A DNA stretch of 11,460 bases from Tannerellaceae bacterium. Its GTDB lineage: Bacteria; Bacteroidota; Bacteroidia; Bacteroidales; Tannerellaceae. Location: NCBI GenBank assembly GCA_031273385.1, contig JAISRY010000024.1:1-11460 (forward strand), given 5' to 3'. A program made the position numbers and the translations under genes. Positions 1 to 6,300 of this stretch are shown here, one piece after another; positions within the stretch are counted from its first letter, which is position 1, and each line of letters starts with the position of its first letter. The notes beneath the pieces are model-generated. The model was not told the DNA's origin and ran no database searches. It saw nothing but the letters and a program-made list of their open reading frames with translations.

Positions 1-119
1 TGATAAACCTGGTTTATTGGGTACTTATAATGACGAGAATTTACAATCGGCTAAAAATCAATCAATTCTCGTCATTCCCCCTTTTTGATAAACGCAGTTT
101 ATTGGGTACTCGCAATGAC
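1..119. repeat. Duplicated intergenic block with hairpins and an inverted repeat
   Basis: Two near-identical 34-bp blocks lie at 1-34 and 86-119. Both begin TGATAAAC, continue GTTTATTGGGTACT and end AATGAC. Each starts with a small hairpin, ATAAAC-(3 nt)-GTTTAT. Between them is a perfect 13-bp inverted repeat: AATGACGAGAATT at 29-41 pairs with AATTCTCGTCATT at 64-76 around a 22-nt loop. A weaker echo, ATAAACGCAG, recurs at 158-167, and an inverted, gapped echo of GTAC...AATGAC lies at about 308-330. No reading frame fits the block. It resembles a dispersed intergenic repeat or the remnant of a small non-autonomous element. The sequence shows the repeats; the nature of the element is inferred. 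Confidence 0.7.
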
Positions 120-180
120 CCTATTTGATTTTCATACGATTGCGATTCGTCGTCATCATAAACGCAGCGTCGGCAATCCA

Positions 181-258
181 GAGTATGCACCCTCTTTCCA
201 AAGAGTATGCATACTCTTTCGGAAAAGGATGCATACTCTTTCGGGAAAGGATGCGCCC
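181..258. repeat. Degenerate 22-24 bp tandem repeat with a 20-bp palindrome
   Basis: Units start at about 181, 203, 227 and 249. Each contains ATGCA or ATGCG, and the first three continue into CTCTTTC followed by an A-rich end. The unit lengths are 22, 24 and 22 bp, with a partial fourth. The junction of the first two units creates a perfect 20-bp palindrome, AAAGAGTATGCATACTCTTT, at 200-219. The function is unknown. It could be a protein-binding site, a cruciform or a recombination remnant. No frame across it looks like a gene. Confidence 0.7.
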
Positions 259-283
259 AGTCATGTTCGGAAGAAGTATCAAC

Positions 284-300
284 GGCTCTCGGAGAGAGCC
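284..300. other. Short perfect hairpin
   Basis: GGCTCTC (284-290) and GAGAGCC (294-300) form a perfect 7-bp stem with a GGA loop. On the plus strand it is followed by ATTTATCG rather than a T-run, so it is not a convincing intrinsic terminator. No gene precedes it on either strand within the window. Its role is unknown. Confidence 0.5.
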
Positions 301-377
301 ATTTATCGCATTCGTCATTGGCGTACTATAACAATACATTTTAATGCGTTGACCCTGGAATGGAAACATGCTCCGGA

Positions 378-443
378 TTTTTATGTTCCTTTTATGTTCC
401 TTTTTTGTTCCTTTATGTTCCTTTTTTGTTCCTTTTTTGTTCC
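378..443. repeat. Six tandem ~11-bp T-rich repeats (T(n)-A/T-TGTTCC)
   Basis: Six head-to-tail units each end in TGTTCC after a T-run: 378-389, 390-400, 401-411, 412-421, 422-432 and 433-443. Two variants occur, TTTTATGTTCC-like and TTTTTTGTTCC-like, in the order A A B A B B. The mean period is close to one DNA helical turn, so the T-runs sit on the same face and the DNA may be intrinsically bent. Length variation between units is typical of slippage-prone arrays. No gene function can be read from it. Confidence 0.8.
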
Positions 444-715
444 TTTGATTTTCTCCTAATCCCCGTTTTCAGCCCAAAAAGGGGCAAAATGATGGGGTAA
501 AAAGGAAAAAGTAGGGGAATAAAAAGGGCTTTCCCACCACTCTTTTTCTCTCTCTTTCTCTCTCTAGAAGAGGGAAGAGAGGAGTATATGGTGGAGTGGT
601 GAAGAGAAAAAGGGGAAATGAAAACTTATAGGAAAAATCGAAAAGGGATAAAAAGTATATAAGAGTTGAAAAAGGCGTTTTTGCCCCTCTCGTCACCACT
701 TTTGTCTGCGGTAGA
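444..715. other. Gene-free AT-rich stretch with a polypyrimidine/polypurine tract
   Basis: No reading frame here has recognisable protein features. The notable element is a CT-rich run at about 540-565 followed by a GA-rich run at about 566-584. The two are roughly inverse complements around CTAGA and could form an imperfect hairpin or other non-B structure. At 702-718 a perfect hairpin, TTGTCT-(5 nt)-AGACAA, abuts and slightly overlaps the 22-bp tandem repeat that follows. The rest is low-complexity A/T/G-rich DNA without clear signals. Confidence 0.5.
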
Positions 716-825
716 CAATTGTGTAGCGGGAGCTACCCAGTTGTGTTGTCGGAGCTACCCAGTTGTGTAGCGGGAACAACACAACTGTGTAGCCTGGACG
801 ACACAGTTGTGTAGCTAATGCGTTG
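716..825. repeat. 22-bp tandem repeat array, four full units plus a partial fifth
   Basis: Units of exactly 22 bp lie at 716-737, 738-759, 760-781 and 782-803, with a partial fifth from 804. Each starts CAGTTGTGT or a one-base variant, usually followed by AGC, and ends in a variable 3' arm (GCTACC, ACAACA or ACGACA). The arms are complementary across units. CAGTTGTGTTGT (738-749) pairs perfectly with ACAACACAACTG (776-787), and inside it GCTAC (754-758) pairs with GTAGC (767-771), giving one long hairpin interrupted by a 4+4 internal loop. Unit 1 also has its own GTAGC-GGGA-GCTAC hairpin. The array ends about 10 bp from the ATPase stop codon, so it would be in that gene's 3' untranslated RNA. 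Whether it terminates transcription, protects RNA or is a parasitic repeat cannot be told from sequence; it has no T-run. Confidence 0.85.
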
Positions 826-834
826 CCCCTGGCG

Positions 835-2109
835 TTACTCCTCTTCCTGTAGCAGCCAGTCGATGATCGGTCGTATCTTGATGGTATGTTTCTCATTGCT
901 GACGGTCCTGTTTTCGTTCATGGTGATAAGCGTCAGGTTTTCACACGACAACTCGCCGGCGGCTTTGTATAAGGCCGTTACTTCGCGGTTATAGGTTTTT
1001 GCGGAAGAGATATCTGCCGAAACCTGTATCAGCTCTTTCACCCTGTTCCCGTCACAGATAACGAAGTCAATTTCATACTGTTCCCTATAGTAGAAAATAT
1101 CGCGGAACAGCGGTTTGTTTCTTCTCAACAGCTCCACATAGACCATGTTTTCCAGTTTCCATCCTCTGTTTTGCCCATTCATGGCATCTTCCCTTTCCGA
1201 GATGAACGCCACATCTACGACATAGCCTTTTTCGTTTCTGATGCGCGCTTTACTTTTGAAAGAGAATTTATGGATACCCAGCAGTAAATAGCTCTGTTTC
1301 AAATACGATACATAGTTCTCCGCCGTATGCAAAGAGCCGAAACCAAAACGTCCGGCAAGATCCGAATAGATAATTTCCTGCCCGAAATGGTCGATCAGGT
1401 GGTTGGCCAGCATACGTAATGCCTCTATATACCGGACTTTAAACCGTTGCTGTATGTCTTTTCGTATAATGGAATCAAACAATCCCTGTACATACCCCCG
1501 GCTGTTCTTTACCTCTGACAGTTCCGGGAAACCGCCTTTTTGATAAAACGCTTCAAATGCCGCTTTTTTGAATGCGGCCCCTTTTGTTGACATATCCCTG
1601 GTATCTACTTTCCGGTATTGGCAAAACTCGGCGAAAGAAAAAGGGTACAGCTCTATCTGATTATACCGTCCGGTGAGATGGGAACTGAGTTCACCGCTCA
1701 ACAGCCTGGCATTGGAGCCGGTGATCACAAGGTGTATTTTTTGCCGGAGCAACCTGTTTACAAACAAAAACCATTCTTCTATATTTTGTATTTCGTCCAA
1801 AAACAGGTAATGAAAATCGCCATATACCATGTAAGCCGCTTCCAACAGCGTATCCAGATCCCTCCCCTGCAACTTATACAATCGTTCGTCATCGAAATTG
1901 ATATATGCATAAGGGATATCCTTTTCTTTGAGGACTTTGTGGCATATCGTCGATTTTCCGCTGCGACGCACGCCTATCACAATCTGGGCTAAATGGCTAT
2001 CCAGATCAAACAGGGCTTCTTCTTTCCTTGAACATAACTCTTTCGGATTGATCAGCTTCATTTCCTCTTTCTGATCGGCAACTATTCGTACATATTCGTT
2101 GATATCCAT
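835..2109 (-). CDS. DUF4143-type AAA-like ATP-binding protein
   Basis: This 424-residue cytoplasmic protein has the layout of the widespread Bacteroidetes/archaeal family that joins an AAA-like P-loop ATPase to a C-terminal DUF4143 domain. Visible motifs are Walker A GVRRSGKST (residues 46-54), NFDDER (71-76), Walker B YLFLDEIQNI (101-110, with D105/E106), the sensor-like ITGSNA (129-134), LTGRYNQIELYPFSFAEF (145-162) and GGFPE (192-196). A winged-helix-like stretch and the DUF4143 region follow. In many relatives DUF4143 resembles a PD-(D/E)xK nuclease. Here EIDFVI (346-351) keeps the aspartate, but the expected ExK strand reads LIQVSA (360-365), so nuclease activity looks lost. The start is placed at the ATG at 2109; the upstream in-frame TTG at 2139 lies inside the -7 promoter element. 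The gene is transcribed alone, divergently from the LuxR-type gene. The cellular role of the family is unknown. Confidence 0.9.
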   Translation of the reverse strand: MDINEYVRIVADQKEEMKLINPKELCSRKEEALFDLDSHLAQIVIGVRRSGKSTICHKVLKEKDIPYAYINFDDERLYKLQGRDLDTLLEAAYMVYGDFHYLFLDEIQNIEEWFLFVNRLLRQKIHLVITGSNARLLSGELSSHLTGRYNQIELYPFSFAEFCQYRKVDTRDMSTKGAAFKKAAFEAFYQKGGFPELSEVKNSRGYVQGLFDSIIRKDIQQRFKVRYIEALRMLANHLIDHFGQEIIYSDLAGRFGFGSLHTAENYVSYLKQSYLLLGIHKFSFKSKARIRNEKGYVVDVAFISEREDAMNGQNRGWKLENMVYVELLRRNKPLFRDIFYYREQYEIDFVICDGNRVKELIQVSADISSAKTYNREVTALYKAAGELSCENLTLITMNENRTVSNEKHTIKIRPIIDWLLQEEE

Positions 2110-2136
2110 ACTTATAACCTTGATTTGTCTTTCCGG

Positions 2137-2162
2137 CAAAGGTAATGCTTTAAAATGTCAAA
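2137..2162 (-). promoter_or_regulatory. Bacteroidales-type promoter of the ATPase gene
   Basis: Read on the minus strand, TACCTTTG (2144-2137) matches the Bacteroides -7 consensus TAnnTTTG exactly. TTTG (2162-2159) lies 14 nt upstream as a candidate -33 element, a spacing somewhat shorter than usual. Transcription would start near 2130, upstream of the ATG at 2109, which supports that start over the TTG at 2139. The -33 element overlaps the first of the three phased 11-mers by one base, so a factor bound there could block or recruit RNA polymerase. The match is seen; the activity is inferred. Confidence 0.6.
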
Positions 2163-2236
2163 CTGCACTATTCTGCGGTTTTTGCCGCGCGTAACTGCAC
2201 TATTATAGTTAAAAACGGTTCTCATACTGCACTATT
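2162..2236. promoter_or_regulatory. Three identical 11-mers at exact 32-bp spacing (putative operator)
   Basis: ACTGCACTATT occurs at 2162-2172, 2194-2204 and 2226-2236, all in the same orientation (AATAGTGCAGT on the minus strand). Start-to-start distances are 32 and 32 bp, about three helical turns, while the 21-nt spacers share no aligned sequence. The array fills the divergent region between the ATPase promoter and the LuxR-type gene. Conserved sites with non-conserved spacers and constant phasing suggest cooperative binding on one DNA face. The binding protein is unknown. The ATPase itself, the adjacent LuxR-type protein or an unlinked regulator are candidates. Confidence 0.7.
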
Positions 2237-2268
2237 CCGGATAAATTGACGATTTTTCGGGGAAAAAG

Positions 2269-2322
2269 TTGGAAAAGACAAATATAATCGTTTATTTTGT
2301 TTGTATAAAACCGAAAGAGAGG
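2269..2322 (+). promoter_or_regulatory. Candidate promoter and ribosome binding site of the LuxR-type gene
   Basis: A weak Bacteroidales-like promoter can be read as TTG (2269-2271) and TTATTTTG (2292-2299), the latter one base from TAnnTTTG, with a start expected around 2306. AAAGAGAGG at 2314-2322 is a purine-rich Shine-Dalgarno-like sequence 5 nt before the ATG at 2328. It supports that ATG rather than the in-frame TTG at 2301. Confidence 0.4.
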
Positions 2323-2327
2323 TTCGT

Positions 2328-3065
2328 ATGAATGCCTTACGTTTTTCAAGGTATGTCAAGGTGTTAGTGATTTTACCTGTTTTACTTTTAACCGTCCTGA
2401 CTATGAACGCCATGGCGGAAGCGCCCCCTGTTTGTCCTACAGGTGTCGTGTGGTACAAGACTGTGCAAGCATACATTATTTACGGCCTCCTGCTTTGGTT
2501 TATCATATTGTCGGGAATCCGGCAGCAAATCAGGAAAAAACGGAAGAGAAGACGCTCGACCTTACAGTTCGAATGGCAGCTTAGGGAGAAAAAAATACAT
2601 GAGCTAAGGAACGAAATGCTGGAAAAGGAGTTGCAAAACAAGAAAAACGAGCTGATGCAGCAAGCCGCTTCGATGGCCAGGAAAAACCGGATCATGAAGA
2701 CGTTGCTGGAAGAGCTGGAGCGCCAGAAAGAGACGTTAGGCCACCAATACCCGGACAAACTGTATCTCCGCATGCGCACATTGATGGAAAAGACACTCAA
2801 CACCCACAGCGACCGGACAGCCTTTGAACACTACTTCAACAGCGCACATCAAGACTTCATCAAACGTTTCCGCGAACAATACAAAGACATCACAAGCGGC
2901 GACCTGCGTATTTGCTGCCTGCTCAGGATGAATCTGTCGACGAAAGAGATCGCCTCCATCCTGCATGTCTCCGTCCGTGCCGTGGAGTTGCGCAGATACC
3001 GGCTGAGAAAACGGATCGGCCTGGAAAGCGACACCAATCTTGTCGATTTTCTTATGGGATATTGA
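2328..3065 (+). CDS. Small membrane-anchored LuxR-type HTH regulator
   Basis: The 245-residue protein has a hydrophobic segment at about residues 9-26, a short loop (EAPPVCPTGVVWYKTVQ), a second hydrophobic helix at about 48-65, and then a strongly basic stretch, RKKRKRRR. This predicts a two-helix membrane anchor with both ends in the cytoplasm; alternatively the first segment is a cleaved signal peptide. A charged, heptad-rich coiled coil follows at about 75-140. The C-terminal HTH (about 193-245) carries LRMNLSTKEIASIL and VRAVELRRYRLRKRIGL, the recognition-type helices of Bacteroidales LuxR-fold regulators. Longer relatives carry periplasmic TPR or beta-propeller sensor regions before the membrane helix. 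Here that sensor part is missing, leaving about 20 residues outside. The protein is expected to dimerise through the coiled coil and bind DNA while membrane-tethered. Its targets are unknown: the divergent ATPase and the convergent surface-protein operon are only candidates. It starts at the ATG with a good ribosome-binding sequence. Confidence 0.85.
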   Translation: MNALRFSRYVKVLVILPVLLLTVLTMNAMAEAPPVCPTGVVWYKTVQAYIIYGLLLWFIILSGIRQQIRKKRKRRRSTLQFEWQLREKKIHELRNEMLEKELQNKKNELMQQAASMARKNRIMKTLLEELERQKETLGHQYPDKLYLRMRTLMEKTLNTHSDRTAFEHYFNSAHQDFIKRFREQYKDITSGDLRICCLLRMNLSTKEIASILHVSVRAVELRRYRLRKRIGLESDTNLVDFLMGY

Positions 3066-3291
3066 CGGATGAGAAAGGAATGATGTGGTTACAAGAGGGC
3101 TATGACACCAATTGAGAAAGTATTGTTGTAGTCTTTTTTTTGTTATTCCCGCCTTTTTTTAATCACTTTGTATCATTAAAGTTTCAGTAATAAGGTATGC
3201 TTACAGGCAGAAAGATTGTTTATACATTGTTTTAGGTTTTAGGTTTCCTTTTTACTTTTTTACAACTCCTTATACTTGAACGCCAAAAGTC
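3066..3291. other. Gene-free T-rich stretch between convergent genes
   Basis: No credible gene is seen in these 226 bp. On the plus strand it is T-rich, with T8 at about 3133-3140, T7 at about 3154-3160 and a small direct duplication of TTTTAGG at about 3231-3245. No clear hairpin precedes the T-runs. The strong terminator lies at its far end, so the LuxR-type transcript may carry a long 3' untranslated region, or a small RNA could be made here. Nothing more can be supported. Confidence 0.4.
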
Positions 3292-3328
3292 GAGGCTGCC
3301 CGGATACTCTCCGGACAGCCTCTTTTTT
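3292..3328 (+). terminator. Strong rho-independent terminator between convergent genes
   Basis: A 13-bp stem is formed by 3292-3304 (GAGGCTGCCCGGA) and 3310-3322 (TCCGGACAGCCTC). It has a single mismatch, read as C-A on the plus strand and as a U-G wobble in the minus-strand RNA, and a 5-nt loop. On the plus strand it runs straight into TTTTTTC, the classic intrinsic terminator form for rightward transcripts. On the minus strand it follows the stop of the surface-protein gene (3342) by about 20 nt and is trailed only by GACTTTT, so it may also end that operon, less strongly. Confidence 0.85.
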
Positions 3329-3341
3329 CTTTCGGCGGCTT

Positions 3342-6300
3342 TTACCTCTTGACAATGCGTATCACTTTCGATGTGTTGTCATCAAGGATGACTTTTACGA
3401 AATAGATTCCGCGTGTCAATGTGTGGAGGTCAATCCGGTCGTTTTCAGGACGGATAAGCATTTGTACTTTACCTGTCAGGTCAACGACGATCAGTTCCTT
3501 TACCGCTTGGGCGGAGGTCAGGACGGCATAGCTTTCGACCACTGTCGGAGTCAGGCTGACGGAGGTCTTGCCCAGCTCTTCCAGGGCGGTCAGGCCTGCT
3601 GCTACGTTGAAGCGGATGGCGATCCTGGTCGTCTGGTAGTTTACGCCTCCCGCTTGTGTGGCGTAAATATCCGTGCTCCCTACAGCCTTGCCTGTCAATA
3701 CATACTGGCCGTTGACTTTCTCGACGAGGATGATGCTGTTATCCTTCGATTCGAAGACGATCTCGCCGGGGCTGTCGGACGTGGCGGTCAGGATAAGCTT
3801 TTCTCCATTGACTACGGTTGTCTTTTCGGGTATCCATACAAGATTGGACGGCGCCTTATTCACCGTCAGCGTACCGGGGATCAACTCGACAAGGTAGCTC
3901 TCTTCCGTCGTGCCTAGCGTTTCAATGGTCAGGCTGTAGGCGCCGGCATTTCCGGTATATCCGTTCAGTTTCACGGTATAGATGAAATTGAGGTTTGCCG
4001 GCGTATCGCCTCCTACCAGGCCGTCGAATAGCGGGGGATTGTATTCGGGAAGCGCCTCCCCGTAGGTGATCGTCTTGCTTTGCGCCCTGATGTACAGTGT
4101 CTTTTTGGTGACCGACAGTTTACCGGTATTGTACGTAATGGCATAGTTGCCGATACGTTCCGGGCCGGTGGCATAAATGATGTACGCGCCTGCCTTGGCG
4201 ATCGGGCCGGCGACATATAACGACGGCTGGTTGGAGATGGTAAAGCCGTCGTTGCCGATAAAGCCTTTAACGGTATACCTCAGATCCTCTTTCGTCGGTA
4301 TGTAGCCGTAAACGCTTATCAGGTCGTTGGGCGTCACCGTCACGATCCCGGGATTAATACGCATCATTTCCTGCCGTACCAGTATATTCGTCCCGTTCGC
4401 CTGTGCATAGATGGCCAGGTTGTAATCGCCGGCATCGACAGGTAGGTCGTAGTCGCCATTATAGGTAATGACAGGCGTGTAGGTGCGAAGCCCCAACGGA
4501 TCAGTCAGGGTCACGTCTACCTGTTTCGGCTGGCCGTCGTACGTAAAGGTGGTTGAGCCGATCGTCACATAAAAGTCCGCTTCATTCTTGAGCCGTTCCA
4601 CCGTATAGACGATGGTTTTGCTTACCGGCGCATATCCGCTTTTGGGCGAATAGGTGGCGGTGATCTCCACGCCGTCCGCGCTGGTCAGGCCGAGCGCTTG
4701 TATCCACCATTCGTTGTCGACTTTCTCTACGCGTATCTGCTTGTCGTTCGACGAGGTATAGTGGATGTCGCTCTGCCAGAAGCTGAAGTCGACAAGTTCG
4801 TTGCCTTGCCATACGCCGGCATCCAGTTTCACCTTGTCGCCGACGATCAGCCGTTTGATCGTCGGATCCCATACGATCCGGTAGCTATCCGCCGGAATGA
4901 TCTCGTAATAGGGCGCACCGGTAATCGTGATCTCATAATTCCGGCTTGTCTCGTTGCCGCTACCGACGCCGCCCAACGGGTAGACGCCGACGGGCAGTAT
5001 GGCCGGCAGTTGGCTACGCCCGGAGATGGACAAGCCCTGAATCCGGTTCTGCCCAAGATTCGCCGCATTTTCTTCCAGCTTGAATCCGCTATAGGCGATA
5101 AACTCTTCCTGGATAGCGATCGCATTGAAATCGGGATCGGGCGAGCCGTAAGCCCTGCGGATGGTATCGAGCGCAATCGTCAACGGCGCTTTCGACACAT
5201 TCAGGCTGACGGAGTCGTTATCTTGCGCCTCCAGATTAGGTAAAACCAACCCCAGTTCCAGCTTGTAGTTCCTGTCTTTAGCCTGGAACAGCGGGATAAT
5301 GGGCTTGTATGGATTGGCGGCTATCCAGGGGTCGACAGGATTGAACGGATCGATCGGGTCGTACTGCTGTTGCGACGTCAAGCCGTTTTCGGCCAGTATC
5401 TTGATCGTGAGCGTATCGGCATGTATGCCGGCATGAAGCGAATTATCCCTACCCCTCTTGTCGACATAGATCCAGGGGATGGTATCGATCACTTCGTAGG
5501 GTTTGCCGGTCTGCCGGTATTGGTTGTCAAAAGAGGCCAGCCCGCGTCGTTCATCCGCGTTGTTGGCTTCCAGATGCCAGATGGTATCCTGTGCAAATTC
5601 GCCATATTCGCGGTAGATCGCGACGGATTCGAACGCCAGGGAGCGTTGGCCGATTCTGAAATCGCCCTCTTCCAGCTTGATGTAGTAGTTTTTGGAGGTA
5701 GGCTCGTTGGTCACTTTTGCCAGATACAGGCTGTCGCTCAGTCCGTCCGTCTTCTTCAGGTTCACCTCTGTCCGGATCGTTACCGGATCGTTTTCGTAGT
5801 CGAAGTATCCGATGACGGGCGCCGTTAAGAAGCCGCTTTCCGCTTCATTTTCGGCAGTGAAGAATGTCGTCTTCAGATACTCGGCGTCGGTTTCGTCAAA
5901 ATAGAATGACGGGGAATCGCCAGGGGCGGTCTCTTTTGTCACATAAAAACGGCCGGCAGGGTTCTCTTCCCCGTAGACTTTAAACATCGGATAGAAACCG
6001 GTGACATCGTCCAGCGTTGTCCACACTTTCAGCGTCACCGTATCCTGGAGGATTTCGTAGACGGCCTCGTTCGTAAACGTCAGGTCATAATTGCTCAACT
6101 GATCTCTGAAATAGGTCTCATCTGACAAGCTGTAGGCGTATGTCCCGACATCCGATTTAGGCCCGGGATTCCAATCACGGGCGGTAGGGGTAACCTGCAG
6201 CAGGACTGTCTCATCCTCAAAAAGCGTTGGCAACAGTTCACCGTTTTTCAGCTCTCCATCCGTTATGGAAATACGGGCTACATGAATCTCTTCGATATTA

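Noticed and set aside
284-300. Hairpin as an intrinsic terminator
   Set aside because: It has no T-run after the stem in either direction and no gene ends near it.
85-459. Plus-strand open frame of 124 codons over the repeat region
   Set aside because: It starts at TTG, runs through three different repeat arrays and ends in a Phe-rich tract produced by the 11-bp T-rich repeats. There is no domain or ribosome-binding support.
1618-1992. Plus-strand open frame inside the ATPase gene
   Set aside because: It is antisense to the Walker A/B region of a well-supported gene, without a ribosome-binding site or domain.
2110-2139. N-terminal extension of the ATPase to the TTG at 2139
   Set aside because: That codon lies inside the TACCTTTG -7 promoter element, so it would not be in the transcript; the ATG at 2109 begins the conserved part.
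2162-2236. Possible CRISPR-like array (11-nt repeats, 21-nt spacers)
   Set aside because: The repeat is too short, there are only three copies, no Cas gene is in the window, and the position across a promoter fits an operator better.
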